Shown one piece after another: positions 38,801 to 53,800 of a stretch of DNA of 64,000 nt. Below the pieces are notes generated by a model. It did no database searches, was not told the DNA's origin, and was given only the letters and a program-made list of their open reading frames with translations. The translations under genes and the position numbers were made by a program. The stretch is from contig NC_063272.1 in the NCBI RefSeq assembly GCF_910591885.1, forward strand, positions 62,001-126,000, given 5' to 3'. Positions within the stretch are counted from its first letter, which is position 1. Each line of letters opens with the position of its first letter. This stretch comes from Bombus terrestris (taxonomy: Eukaryota > Arthropoda > Insecta > Hymenoptera > Apidae).

Positions 38801-41800
38801 AAGTTCGACGAGTAACCTGGCTACGAGTTTCGAGGCTCGAATGCTTTGATAAGATATTTCCTCGTTAGTCGATCGTGATCAACTCGTTTAAGGGTCTAGA
38901 AGTCACGGCACGATCAGCTTAGATGGTGCTAAGTTGGAACGTAGCCAAGCTCGGAGTCGATCGTGACGCGATTTCGAATCAACCGGTTGATCACGAGCAC
39001 GAGGAGGCCTCTGAAACTCGTTTGAACATCGCCGGTTAGTCGGAGCTTCGTTGGAATATTTTCGTGCGGGGTTCAGTGTGTTTACGTAGCGAAACTGATA
39101 ACGCTACGATTTAGGATCGTCGATCGAGTCAACGAAAACTTCGAGACGCGGCGAAAACGGCACGAAACGTATCGTGACCCGGATCGTACGTAAAACGACC
39201 ACATTGACACGGGGCGAGGAAAGATGCGTGGCCGAGGATCTGACGAAACGTGCCACCTCAGGCTACTTGCAGGAGACCGCTGCTTCCTCCTCCTCCTTCT
39301 CTTTGAGTCGACAGGCTTCGCCAAAGCCGAAAACCGTCCGGGTAAGCGTAATCTTGGCAATTTTGTTTCGCGTTCGCGACGCGAGACTCTTCATTTTAAT
39401 TTCGCGTTTTCGTGTAACGCATTACAAGGACAGGCTCGTCGTCGTCGTTCGTCCCTAGGTTCGCGCTTCTTTTCACGTTTAGTGGCAACAGGGTGTAGTA
39501 GAAGGGCAGGACGAACATTTCGGGGCTCGAATCGTGCGATTGAACGTCGAAGGGCGAACCAAGCGGAAGCGACATCGAGGTCGATGCACGACACCAGAAT
39601 TAGATCTAAACGAAAATAAACCTGATGTACTCTCGTGAATATACAAGCATCGTTTGTTGACGAACTATGACCTTTTCTTTTTCTCTAGATATCCGATATT
39701 GTAGTGGGTCAGGAATCGAACGTGACTGCCCGTGAAGCTCTTCTGAGATGGGCCAGACGATCGACGGCGCGTTATCCTGGAGTGCGCGTCACGGACTTTA
39801 CCGGATCGTGGAGGGACGGGCTAGCTTTCAGCGCATTAATCCATCGAAACAGACCAGATCTGGTCGATTGGAAAGGTGCTCGTGCTAGTCAACCACGAGA
39901 GCGGCTCGATCGGGTCTTCTACGTCGCGGAGCGCGAGTATGGCGTTACGAGGCTTCTCGATCCTGAAGGTAAAGATCCACATTTTAGATCCTATTTTAGA
40001 CGCTCGATAAACAGATCTTTCCTTTTTGGCGAGTTTCCTCTCTTGCCACTTTGTACACGCGTTTTCTCCTCAACGTTCTCTTTTTTCCTATGTTTTCTCC
40101 TATGGTCGGGAATGCTCGAGGCCGCCACCAATGTCTAACACCGCTTCCGGTCGACGCTCGAACCGTGACGTTCTCTTTTACCCTCTGCTTTTTCCATTTT
40201 GCACGATAAGACAGCCGAGCGATTCTTTTTGGAAAGCAGAGCAAGAGAAGCGTAAAGATTCACGTGATATGCAAGTGCTTTAGGTTTTTGTATTTCGTGT
40301 TACAGATGTGGACACTCCTGAACCGGATGAGAAGTCCTTGATAACGTACATCTCTTCGCTCTACGACGTGTTCCCGGAGCCGCCAACGATTCACCCGTTG
40401 TACGATGCCGAGGACCAGAGGCGCTCAGAGGAATATAGAGAGCTAGCTAGTTCCCTCCACATGTGGATCCGCGAAAAAATGTGCCTGATGCAGGAACGTG
40501 TCTTCCCGCCGACCTTGATAGAAATGAAAAATTTGGCAGCCGGCAGTACGAAATTCAAGAATGAGGAAGTACCGCCCAGATACAGAGACAAACAACGACT
40601 TTCTTACATCTTCAGGGATTTGCAAAAGTACTTCGAAGCGGTCGGTGAGGTGGACATCGAACCTCACTTACGTATCGAGGTTATTGAAGAAAATTGGAAT
40701 AGATTGATGATGCTGCATCAGGAAAGAGAACAGGCGATAATCGACGAAATTAAACGGTAAGGATAGGGATAGATATCCCTTCCTTAAGTAGCGAGATTAT
40801 TCGCATCAACGATTCGTTTCCGTTCCATGCTCGAGCATGTATCTTGTTTCTCAGACTCGAACGACTGCAACGATTAGCAGAGAAAGTGCACAGAGAGATG
40901 AAGGCGACCGACAATCGATTGGAGGAACTCGAGAGACGAGTGGAGGACGAAGCCAGGCGTCTCGATCGACTTCATCCTCTGGAAGCGAAACATGCGGTGG
41001 ATCTTTTGGAACAGGATATTCGTAACACCGAGGTCCAGATCCAAAATATTTTTCCAGACGTGCATACACTTACCGAGGGGCGATACAGTCAGGCGGCCGA
41101 ACTTCGCAAAAGGTAGCTCTCGCGATATCATTTTCTGTTTCTTCCGTATTCGTTTGCGGAAAAATCACCGAATTATCCGTGTTATAGAGTTCAGAAGCTA
41201 CATCAACGGTGGGTCGCCCTGCGATCTCTTCTTCATAAACGTTTGGTACAGCCGCTGTCGGCCGTATCTTTCCCGGTAGAAGAACGCGTCGTTACGAAAC
41301 ACCGTACTACCGTCCATGAAACCCGATTGGTCGACACCAATCCACATTTCCGTGCGTTACACGACTGCATCGACTGGTGTAAGGCGAAGATCAAACAGCT
41401 CCAGGATGCAGACTATGGCTCCGATTTACCTAGCGTGCAGAACGAACTGGAGGTTCACCAAAGAGAACACAAGAATATCGAGCAGTTTCATCCTAAAGTG
41501 GAGAGATGTGTGCAGGCTAAGAGCCACTTTCACGCCGAGGAATTGACATTGTACAGCCAACATCTGACTGTTCTTCAAAAACTTCACACTGAATTATTGG
41601 CGGCCTCGAATAAGAGACTTTCCGATTTGGACACTCTACATGACTTTATACAATCGGCGACTAATGAACTGGTTTGGCTGAGTTCTAAGGAGGAGACGGA
41701 GGTGACACGCGATTGGAGTGACAAGAATTTGAACGTGCAAAGTATCGAGCAGTATTACGAGGTAATTTATGTTTTAATATTTTTTTGCGATTATATGACA

Positions 41801-44800
41801 GTATACATTATATACTAGTATATACTAGCATCCTGAATTAAATGGTCATCAAATCTGATATAGAAATCATTGATACTTGTTTTTGCCCTGCAAGCGTACG
41901 TTTGGATCTGGTATAGAGGTAACGAAGAATATAATTTAAAGCGATCATGGTGTATGATAATCTGCATGATGGACGAATTTAGAAATATTTACACGCATCC
42001 AAAGACGCGTAGATCATTGTAATCCATCTATGAATTCATAATGTATAAATTGTCGATTTTTTTACAGTCCCTTATGAGCGACCTAGAGAAGCGGGAGATT
42101 CAATTCTCCGCGGTGCAAGATCGAGGCGAAGCTCTGGTCCTTCAACATCATCCCGCCGCGAAAACAATCGAAGCTTACATGTCCGCCATGCAGAGTCAAT
42201 GGACCTGGCTTCTTCAATTAACTCTTTGTCTAGAAGTTCATCTGAAACACGCAGCACAGAGTCAACAATTTTTCCGGGATGTTCAACAGGCTGAACAGTG
42301 GATCTCGAAGAGAGATGAGTCGCTCAACACCATTTATTCCCAATCAGAATTCTCCTTGGACGAGGGTGAACGTTTATTGAAGGGTATGCAAGAGCTGCGC
42401 GAAGAATTGAATAGTTACGGCGATCATGTGCAGAAACTGGTTGATCAAGCGAAGGACGTGGTTCCTATGAAGCAACGTCGACAGCCTGTGGCACGGCCTA
42501 TGCAAGTTACGTGCGTCTGCAGTTACAAACAAGTCAATGTAAGTAGAATGACCATTATGTCGTTCATTCGATGTCTGTCATATTACTTTAACATGTAAAT
42601 TGCTTGGTTTCAGATGTCGATTGAGAAGGGCGAACAGTGTACGTTATACGACAACTCTGGTAGGATAAAATGGCGCGTAAAGAATCAAGAAGGCGTCGAG
42701 TCCCCTGTTCCAGGCGTCTGCTTTGCTCTTCAGCCACCTGATAAGGATGCTCTCGATGCTGCGGAAAGATTGCGACGACAATATGATCGAAGTGTTGGAT
42801 TATGGCAACGGAAACAGCTTCGATTACGACAAAACATGATTTTCGCGACCATCAAAGTGGTCAAAGGCTGGGATCTACCGCAGTTCTTGGCTATGGGTCA
42901 GGATCAGAGAACTGCTATCAGAAAAGCCTTGAACGAGGATGCTGATAAACTGCTGTCCGAGGGCGATCCTGCTGATCCACAATTGAGGCGACTGAAGCGA
43001 GAAACGGCCGAAGTGAACAAATTGTTCGATGAACTGGAGAAACGTGCCAGAGCGGAGGAAGAGTCAAAGAACGCGGGACGTATTTTCAATGAACAGATAT
43101 CTGCCATTCAAGAAGCATTAGACGAAGCAGAGAGAGTTTTGAATACTCGCATAGCTGCGCCATTACCAAGAGACATTGACAGCTTAGAACATCTGGTTCT
43201 GCAACACAAAGATTTTGAGCAAACTCTCAAACGTCAAACATCAGATCTAGATAAAGTTCAGCAAACTTTCCGTGGTATTACTTTGAAGACTCCAGCCATG
43301 AGAAACAAGCTCGACGCTGTTACCACCAAATGGACAAATATTTGGAACTCGAGCAATCTGTACATCGAGCGGCTAAAGTGTGTTGAGATCGTGCTTTCTA
43401 GTCTCGAGGAGAACACAACCTCGGTATCCGAATTGGAAGTGAAATTGGCATCGTTCGACGAGCTGCCACCGGATCTGAAGGGATTACAGAATGTACTAGA
43501 AGATCTGATGGTGCTTCAAAATGCCATCTCTCAACAGCAAACTGCAATGGATAAACTGAACGAAGATACGCAGAACGCAAGACATGTTGTTGAAAAGTCG
43601 AGGCCAAGTCATCGTGGCTCTCATTCTGATATGGATCGCTTAGACGACGAAGTGAACAAACTAAACTCCAGATGGACCAATCTCTGTGCTCAGTTGGTCG
43701 AAAGAGTTCGCAGCGCGGAAGCAGCTTATGGCCTAGCTCAACAGTTAGAACATGCCTATCGTAACGAGGTTGACTTTATTGACGAATCGTACGAAAAACT
43801 CGAGGTGGAGAATGCGAAGGTAACGTATAATTCTTCTTGATTCTGATGAATCGTGATCGATTATTCCCAGCCTGTATATTTTATACACGCTTTCTTTTAC
43901 GTTCTGTTTCCCTTTAGAATCTATTGAACAAGGTGGTAGAACGAGCGCCGGCGATCGAAGCAGTAAATGTGACGGGCAGTCGATTGATTCGTGAAGGAAA
44001 GGTAAGATGACAAGCGACGTGATTGCGAATGGATATATTCGCAACCCCTAGGTAGGCTTTGCTAGTATTAGGTAGCCTTTAGGTAGCCTGTTAGCTTACG
44101 GTATGAACGCTTGCGTGAATGGGATATTGCGTGAGTCCTTTGTACGCGTTAGTCTTCTCTAGAAGAACACCTTGCGCGATTGTCGTGCGTCGCGATCCCA
44201 CGTTGCGCTCTCCTTTCGATTACCTTCTTTGTCCGTCCCGACGACTGCTACATGAAGCTACATGTATTGCTCTACATAAAAATGTGTTTACCGTCGTGGA
44301 GCCTCGATCATCGGGACATCTGTCACGAGCTGTCATCAAACTGCAAATCATTAGGAGAAGCGATCGCTATTGTCGTCATTGTCGACTGTATGCCTACTGG
44401 ATAAACTGTAAATCGCAGCCCAGTGTTAATTACAATCTGTTCATGACGACGAACAGACATTTCGAGATCTCAGTTATTTTCAGGGATTAATAAAGTCGCA
44501 AGTCTATATTTCTCTTGCTTTTGTCGCATTAAAAATTGCTTTAATTTCCTTTCCGCTATAGACACCGTAAATACCATTACAGGCTTAGCTGATGACAAAA
44601 TATACTTTGCTTTTGGTGGCTTTGCGAGTGCGAATGGGAAGCGACTGTTCCTTCATCGAATCGGAAATCTATTTCTTTATTTTAGTCTCCGTCTTGAGTA
44701 TATTTGCACTCAAGTTCGAACATTCTATACTCAGATTCAAACGTTCCCTGTTCCGTGTCGTTCCTCACTTTGTGCACCTTTCCTTTCATTAGCAATTATT

Positions 44801-47800
44801 TATGTTACATGACATCTCGTAAATTTTCTACAGTATGCAAAGTAGAAAAAGGTAATTTCGTTCTGCTTAATTCACGATCCTTGAGGTATACCTATCTTCC
44901 ATAGTACGTAGCTTTTTCAAATTCTTATATACATTTCTTGCATATGGTCAGCTTGCTTTAAGGTTCCGTAAGATATGATGGCAGTAGGGGTAGCTAAGGG
45001 AATAGAAAGGGAATAGAGAGACGCACATGCGATAATCTAATTCTATGCACTAACCGTAACGGGCTAACCAAAACCCTTAGATCTACGGACAAAGGCTTCG
45101 AGCGTTCACGGAACAGCTGGAAGATATCTGCCCGTCTTTGGATGCTTCGGTGAAAAAACCGCGACGAGAGTTCGTCTCAACGGTTGATGACGTCGCTCGT
45201 GATCTAGATACTCTGAACAAGAGGTACACCACGCTGGTGGATCTTCTTCAGGAACGGGTTACACAGCTGGCAGCGCAACAAACCGAGGAGACATCTCAAC
45301 AGGTAAGATATTTCCTCTCTTTCTGTCCTTGCTTCCTGCGCGTTCATGTCATCGGAAGATCGATTAATATTCCACATTCTATATCTTGTCTTATACGCCT
45401 TGCAAATTACGCGATTTTCCCAGAAATGTATTTACGGAAATGGCGCCATTTATAATCGTTTAGCCTTCAGCGCGCCATTAAACGCTCCAATTACATAGGA
45501 TAATGCAATCTGTAGATAACATTTTAATGTTTATCACGCTTCGTCAAGCAACTGAAATGCGAAAGGTTAAGATAAGAAATAGAATAACAATTCGACTATG
45601 TATGATATTTATGGTCTTTATCCCTGCGTGTGATGATGAACGAATATTCAATCTGGAACGAATTACACGCGCCTCGCGGCTGTAGTTAGATCATGGTAAA
45701 GTCCTTGCCATGGGGCATACACGACCCGCAAAATGCTAATTGCTCGACCGTCTTAATCGTCAACATGCACAAAATTGGCTGTGACCGAGTCTTCGTCCTT
45801 CTCCAATATTCTCAAGTCCGCCTACGGGCGGCACTCACGCATAACAAACTGGTTCTCAAATGGAATAATACGCAACTAGCGACAAAGATTCATCCTTCCC
45901 GCCGCTTCCGCGTGGGATCGATACACAAGCGTATATTACCGCGAGGCATGATAATTTTCCTTGCACAACTGGTGCTAATCAACATTCGTTTATTACGCTA
46001 TTGTGATGATGACACGTTTCAAATTGTTGATGGTTGTATGTTTTCAACCGGGTCGTTCATTTTTCATTTTAATACTACACCGTCGTACTTAATCCACTAT
46101 GCTAATTGCTAACCGTTAAGGAAAACTGGGACGCTCGACAATCGCGATGATTGGAGTTGCGATGGTAACAGAGAAGGGAATACAAAGTTTTTTCTCCACA
46201 TCATGTGTATGAAATCGACCGAATTATATGCACGATATTCGTCGATTACACGATGCTTTAATCTTACTCCGATTTTACGAAGGTTCACATCAAGTTAGTA
46301 TAGAGTTGTGTGCATGGAGTATTTAGGACGAATTAGCACGAGACAAAAGGGTCAAAAGACACGTGTCATTAACCGCGAATGTATGCTTCTCCATTTGTAA
46401 AGAGCAATCGGTCGCGTTTCTAAAAAAAGAATTTGGCTTTTTTACGCGCGGGTGTCTCGTTTTGCGAGTTTACGAGACGATCGGCATTTTGCCAACTTTA
46501 GACAGTTGACTCAGTCGTTCGGAGATAATCGCGCTAATTAAACCTTCGTCTCGAATCGTCCCGTTGTCCTTTTGTATGGCCATATTTCTGCGAAAGTCCT
46601 CCTTCGAGAGCAATCTACAGCCCTTGACACACGACGCAGTTTCTAAACGACCGGTACGCGGGTCAAATTTTTAAATCTGCTACGACGATAGATCTACTCG
46701 ATGAGGACGATCGTGGTAATGTCGTTTGATAGAGGTGTGGCGCCGTAATTAAAGAGAGAAAGATGTAATAGGAAGAGAGGATGCATTTCGTCCGGGATCG
46801 GCTAGTGGATTCGTCAGTAAGGCTACCTAGCAGGCCTCGGACGAAACGTGATCTTCATTTTTTCTGAAAAGTTCCAGGAGGCTCTGGAGGGTCTCCAGAA
46901 ATGGCTAACGGACACAGAGGAAATGGTATCCAACCAGAAATCACCATCATCGGATTACAACGTAGTTAAGGCGCAATTACAAGAGCAAAAATTCCTGAAG
47001 AAGATGCTAATGGATCAGCAAAACTCAATGTCCTCCTCGTACAACATGGGCCAAGAAGTGGCGGCTGAAGCGGAGCCTAAGGAACAGAAGAAGATCGAGA
47101 AACAACTAAAAGATTTGATGGCAAGATTTGATAATCTTACGGAAAGCGCTGCTAAGAGAATGGAAGCACTTGAACAAGCGATGGGAGTAGCGAAACAGTT
47201 CCAGGATAAACTGATACCGCTTCAAACTTGGCTGGACAAGACCGAAAAACGCGTGAGAGATATGGAGTTGGTTCCAACGGACGAGGAAAAAATCCAGCAA
47301 CGCGTTACCGAACACGATGGTCTTCACGAGGATATTCTGTCAAAGAAACCTGAATTCAGTGAACTTACAGAGGTTGCTAGTCAACTAATGTCTCTGGTAG
47401 GCGAAGATGAAGCCGCTGCTTTGGCTGACAAACTTCAGGACGCGGCTGATAGATACGCTGCATTGGTCGAACGATCGGAATCTCTTGGTAACTTGCTTCA
47501 ACGTTCGAGACAGGGTTTACGTCATCTGGTACTCAGCTATCAAGAACTTCAGGCTTGGATGGAGGGTATGGAAATCAGATTGTCGAAATACAGAGTGCTG
47601 GCTGTGCATACGGAGAAGCTTCTTCAACAAATGGAAGACCTAGCTGACTTGACCGAAGAGGTTTCGACTCGACAGACGGAAGTAGACAGTACCACCGATA
47701 CTGGATTGGAATTAATGAAACACATCTCGAGCGACGAGGCGCTTCAATTGAAAGATAAACTCGATTCTTTGCAACGGCGATTTAATGATTTGGTTAGTCG

Positions 47801-50800
47801 AGGTTCCGACTTGCTGAAGCACGCGCAAGAGTCTCTTCCATTGGTGCAACAATTCCATGATAATCATAATCGTTTAATGGATTGGATGCAGGCTGCGGAA
47901 TCGGCTCTGCAATCAGCCGAACCTCGCGAGGATGAAATTATTAGATTAGAAATGGAAATATCGGAATATAGACCAGTTCTAGACAAGATCAACGCCGTTG
48001 GACCGCAGTTGTCTCAGTTATCTCCGGGTGAAGGGGCGGCGACTATCGAAGCTCTAGTCATCAGAGACAACAGGAGATTCGCCGCCATTGCCGAGCAGAT
48101 TCAACGAAAGGCTGAGAGGCTTCAGCTGAGTAAGCAACGTTCGCTGGAAGTGATCGGCGATATCGACGATTTACTAGAATGGTTCCATGAAGTGGATAAT
48201 CAATTGAGGGAAGCAGAACCACCGAGCAGCGAACCGGAAATCATCAGGGTACAATTGAAGGAGCATAAAGCCTTGAACGACGACATATCCAGTCAGAAAG
48301 GACGTGTTAGGGATGTTATATCCACGGCAAAGAAGGTGATCCGTGAAAATGGTCAATACGAGGACAAATCTACGATCAGAGAAAATATGGAGGACTTACG
48401 AGAAACCATGGAAATCGTATCCGGTCTTTCAATGGATAGACTCGGTGCTCTGGAACAAGCTTTGCCATTGGCTGAACATTTACGCGACACTCACATTGAT
48501 TTAGTCAGCTGGTTAGAGGAGGCTGAACAACAAGTCGCAATGCTTCCTATGCCTGCTTTAAGACCCGATCTAATAGCCGCCCAACAGGACAAGAACGAGT
48601 TCCTCGTGCAGAGTATCAACGAACACAAACCTTTGGTCGAGAAGCTGAACAAAACTGGTGAAGCATTGTTGAAGCTGTGCAATGAAGAAGAAGGTATCAA
48701 AATACAGGACATATTGGAAGCAGACACTACTCGATATGCAGCCCTCAGAGCAGAACTTCGTGGTCGACAGCAGACTCTCGAACAAGCACTTCAGGAATCT
48801 TCTCAGTTCTCCGACAAGCTGGAAGGAATGCTGCGTGCTCTCTCATCAACCGCCGATCAAGTAAATGGCGCCGAACCGATCAGCGCTCATCCTGGTCGGT
48901 TAAGAGATCAGATGGAAGAGAATTCCGCTCTGGTCGACGAATTGGCTCAAAGATCCGAGGCCTATGCGGCTGTGAGGAGGGCCGCCGATGACGTGATCAG
49001 CAAGGCAGGTAATAGAGCTGATCCAGCCGTAAAGGACATCAAACGGAAGCTGGACAAATTGAACAAACTATGGAGCGACGTGCAAAAGTCGACGACCGAC
49101 AGAGGTCAAACGTTAGACGAAGCTTTGGCGATCGCCGAGAAATTCTGGTCCGAGTTGAATGGCGTGATGTCGACTCTGCGAGAGCTTCAGGATGCTCTTG
49201 CTGGTCAGGCGCCACCAGCAGCTCAACCTGCTGCCATCCAACAGCAACAGGTTGCCTTGCAGGAGATTAGGCACGAAATCGACCAAACGAAACCAGATGT
49301 CGAGCAAGTACGAGCTTCTGGTCACGAGTTGATGGGTCTTTGCGGTGAGCCAGACAAACCAGATGTTAGAAAGCATATTGAAGATTTGGATCAAGCATGG
49401 GATAACGTGACTGCCCTATATGCCAGAAGAGAGGAAAATCTGATCGATGCTATGGAGAAGGCCATGGAGTTCCACGAGACCTTGCAAAATCTTTTGGAGT
49501 TCCTACAAGAAGCCGAGGACAAGTTCTCCAGTATGGGACTGCTAGGAAGCGACATCGACGAAGTTAAAAAACAGATCAAACAATTGGCCAATTTCAAAGC
49601 CGAAGTAGATCCTCACATGGTCAAGGTCGAAGCTCTAAACAGGTAACAAAATACGATTCTTTTCTTTTTGATTTCCCCTTTGCGATTTGTTGAATTCATG
49701 CGTGATCTCAAAGGAAAAATCTATTTCGCGAGTTTCCCTACGAACATTTGTTCCGCATAGATTTACTCTAGTAATCTATTTATGATACCCCGCCGTGCGA
49801 TATTCCATTTGTACGATAACGCAAGAAAGCCTCTCTACGTATAATCAGCGAGATTCTAATCCAACTTTTGTTTTTCCGCGCCGGTTCCTGAACGCATAGG
49901 AGTCTGATAAGGCAAGTCAACCTCTCTCTGTGTTGTAGCAGTAGTTAGAGCATGGCTTACAATCTTTTTTATATATATATATATATATATTATACCTCGA
50001 TTACACCTTCGAGTATATAATAGATCCAGGTTACCCAAATGGCTCCGCCCCTTAGCCCTTTTAATCTCATAATTCCGTAACATTATCGTAATACCCCAGC
50101 TGAAGTCGGATGATTGGAATCCTTAACTGTCTCTGTTGGTTGGAGTTCGAACAGTATTTGGTCGACGAACGTATCTTGCCTGCATGTCTGCCTTGGCTGT
50201 TGCCTGGCTCGTGACGTGCCTGTTCTACTTACACATATACTATATCGTAGGTATTTGCCCGTGGACTCGACGGAGGAATGAGTCGCGAATTTCCTTTCAG
50301 ATGATACCACGGAGTAACTCTATTGACGACTTCCGGGTTAAATAAATATTCTAGATAAGATAATTTGTGTAATACGTTTATTATGTGATTTTAATGATGC
50401 CATACGATATTAAAGGCATTCAAGGCGATGTGTCACATATTTATTGTAATCGAATAGCATGAAGGGCAAAAGAACTTGATGACGTCAAAAGAGTAATTCC
50501 TTACAATAATTTTGTATCGCTCCTTTCCCGTAGAATTCGTCGACCCTGTGTTCATTATGACTAAACATCGATTCTAAACGTACGAGTTTAAACAAAGGTC
50601 GGCATCCTTGATGAGCCGATTCCTACGGTGTATGCTTTCTCACATTTACGCGTACAGTTTTCGATTAACGATCTACATAAATCACGCAAGTATTCCTCGT
50701 GCAATTTCAGACAAGCTGCCGAACTGACAGAGAGAACGTCCTCGGAACAAGCTGCGGCCATCAAAGAACCGCTTGGTGCCGTTAACAGACGGTGGGACGG

Positions 50801-53800
50801 ACTGCTTCGAGGTCTCGTGGAGAGGCAAAGACTCTTGGAGAACGCGTTACTACGTCTAGGGCAATTCCAGCACGCTCTAGACGAGTTGTTGGTATGGATC
50901 GAGAAGACGGACGACACTTTGGATAACTTGAAGGCCGTGGCCGGCGATCCTCAAGTGATCGAAGTAGAATTAGCTAAACTGAAAGTACTTGTGAATGATA
51001 TTCAAGCCCATCAGACCAGCGTGGATACTCTGAACGACGCTGGAAGACAGTTAATAGAGGATGGAAAGGGAACAGCCGAAGCTTCGACGACTGCTGAGAA
51101 ATTAGGCACTTTGAATCGTCGTTGGCGCGATTTGTTGCAACGTGCTGCTGATCGTCAACGAGAACTGGAAGATGCGCTTAGAGAAGCGCAAACCTTTACG
51201 GCGGAGATACAGGACCTTTTGTCTTGGCTGGGTGATGTGGACAATACCATAGTAGCTTCGAAACCTGTTGGAGGATTGCCGGAAACGGCTTCAGAACAGT
51301 TAGAACGCTTTATGGAAGTGTACAACGAATTGGAACAAAATCGTTTGAAAGTCGAATCGGTTCTTCAACAAGGACAAGCATACTTGAAGCGTGCCGATTC
51401 TACTAGTGCCGGTGGTCTGAATCACAACTTGAGGACTTTGAAACAACGATGGGATAATGTGACTGCTCGCGCAAGTGATAAAAAGATCAAGCTTGAGATC
51501 GCTCTGAAAGAGGCTACAGAGTTCCACGATGCACTCCAATCGTTTGTCGATTGGTTAACCAACGCGGAGAAGATTCTCACGAATCTGAAACCTGTGTCGA
51601 GGGTAATGGAAACTATACTCGGACAGATAGAGGAACACAAAGCGTTTCAGAAAGACGTTGGAGTTCATCGTGAGACTATGCTGAACCTCGATAAGAAGGG
51701 CACGCATTTGAAATACTTTTCACAGAAACAGGACGTGATTCTAATCAAAAACTTGTTGATAAGTGTGCAACACAGATGGGAAAGAGTAGTTTCGAAGTCT
51801 GCAGAGAGAACCAGGGCTCTTGATCACGGATACAAAGAGGCCAGAGAATTCCACGATGCTTGGTCCAATATAATGAACTGGCTCGACGAAACGGAGAAGA
51901 CTTTGGACGAGGTTGCCGGTGATGGCGCCCTTGGAGGAAATGATCCAGAGAAGATCAAAGCTAGATTGAATAAGCACCGTGAATTGCAGAAAGCTCTCAG
52001 CGCCAAACAGGGTACCTATGACGCAACTATGAAGAATGGAAAATCATTAAAAGACAAAGCGCCTAAAAGCGATGAATTTGCTCTAAAAGAACTTTTGAAT
52101 GAGTTGAAGAACAAGTGGACCACTGTTTGTGGTAAGTGCGTGGATAGACAGAGGAAGCTCGAGGAAGCATTGTTGTTCTCGGGACAATTCAAGGACGCTA
52201 TTCAAGCGTTGCTGGAATGGCTTAGTAAGTCTGAGAAGCAGCTGGCGGACACCGGTCCACTTTATGGCGACCTTGATACTGTAATGAATTTGGTTGAACA
52301 ACATAAGACCTTCGAGAAGGATCTCGAATCCAGAGTCTCTCAGATGGAATCTGTAATCAAAACGGGTCGCGAGCTTCTTGCTAAGGCGACACCTGATGAT
52401 GCATCTGCTATAGGATCACAGCTTGCTGAAATAAATAATCTTTGGGACACGGTAACCAAGTTGTCCTCTGACAAGACTGAACGACTCCAAGAAGCCCTCA
52501 GAGAGGCTGAACGCCTTCACAAGGCAGTTCACGTACTTCTGGAGTGGCTGAGTGATGCTGAGATGAAGCTGAGATTCGCTGGACAGTTGCCGGAAGACGA
52601 ACAGGAGAGCAGGAATCAGTTGATGGAACACGAAAAGTTCTTGCGTGAATTAAGCACCAAAGAAATTGAAAAAGATCAAACATTGGAGCTGGCTCACGTG
52701 ATTCTTGCAAAGGCACACCCTGATGGAGCTTTGGTTATCAAACACTGGATCACGATCATTCAGTCCAGATGGGAGGAGGTTTCCACCTGGGCCCAACAAA
52801 GGAATCAAAGATTGGAGAATCATATGCGAGGACTTCAGGTATTAATCTATTTATTGACGCTTAGAGATACGTATTGATTCTTTTATAAATTTGTGAACTT
52901 TATTTATTGTTTTATTCATTCTTCAGGACCTCGACAATCTTCTGGAAGAACTACTGTCATGGTTAGAAGGTTTGGAGAACACTCTCAACGCTCTTGAAGC
53001 TGAGCCTTTACCAGACGATAAAGCTACTTTAGAAATGCTGATTGTGGATCACAGAGAATTTATGGAGAACACCAGTCGAAGACAGAACGAAGTTGACCGC
53101 GTCTGCAAAGCCAGACAGATCAAATCTGCGAAAGATACGATGAAGATAACGAAGGCTAAGTCACCTGCTCCAACGTACGTTCATGTTCCTTTTTATTTAT
53201 CTTTTGTCTTCAAATGTCAAAATCGCCGAAGATCGCGCTCGTCAAAATCCATCGTTTGTTTGAGGTAGAAAAAGTAAACGAGATTCGCCTATGTGCTTCT
53301 CGATATTGATTTAAGTAACTGAAACGTTTTCTGTTCGTTTTCGTTTGCGCTTTGTCCTTTGGAAATTACACTTGCCCGTGCATGTGTTGCGTCTGATACT
53401 CTACTCTTCTAGTTATATTTATTTATTTTTTTTGTTTTGTTTTGTTTTTTTTTTACTTTTCTCTTTGTCTACGTAAACGATTTTTGATAATGATTAAGTA
53501 CGGACGTCTACGAGGACAGCTGGTGGTTTCGACAGAAAGGTGCGTTCACGAATAAAACGGGTTGTCGAGGTCTCTGATCGGTTCATTTCGAAGTAGCAGC
53601 ATGGTATGTGATAGAGTACTTTTGAGTCTGAAAAACCGAGTACGGACACTCGAAGCGCATCCAAGGCGTTCACGGAGAATAGGCCGCTCTATTTATAAAC
53701 ATTACTGTCGAATGAATATTAAATATTTTTTCTTTTATACACAAGTAATACTTGAATAGCATTCTAGGTGGCCTATTCTCCTTTCTCCTTTCCCTTTTCC

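Larger units (their letters stand above)
34759..39688 (+). other. shot: shot CH1-CH2 linker intron with micro-exon and alternative start C
   Basis: 4.9 kb. It contains a 15-base micro-exon, GA and poly(A) tracts around it, a CpG-rich stretch at 36.7-38.5 kb that probably serves as promoter C, and two exons of a CH1-less N-terminus. Overlapping long minus-strand frames at 34972-35469 and 37007-37444 are Arg/Ser-rich and are not called. Confidence 0.8.

Noticed and set aside
45693..46112. 139-codon frame in the shot plakin/rod intron
   Set aside because: No splice-site support, no similarity to plakin repeats or any family.
53508..53540. Exon-like stretch encoding TDVYEDSWWFRQK with a gtgcgt donor
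   Set aside because: It enters from exon 15 in phase but leaves in phase 1, which cannot join exon 16 or 17 (phase 2), and the acceptor attaag lacks a good pyrimidine tract.
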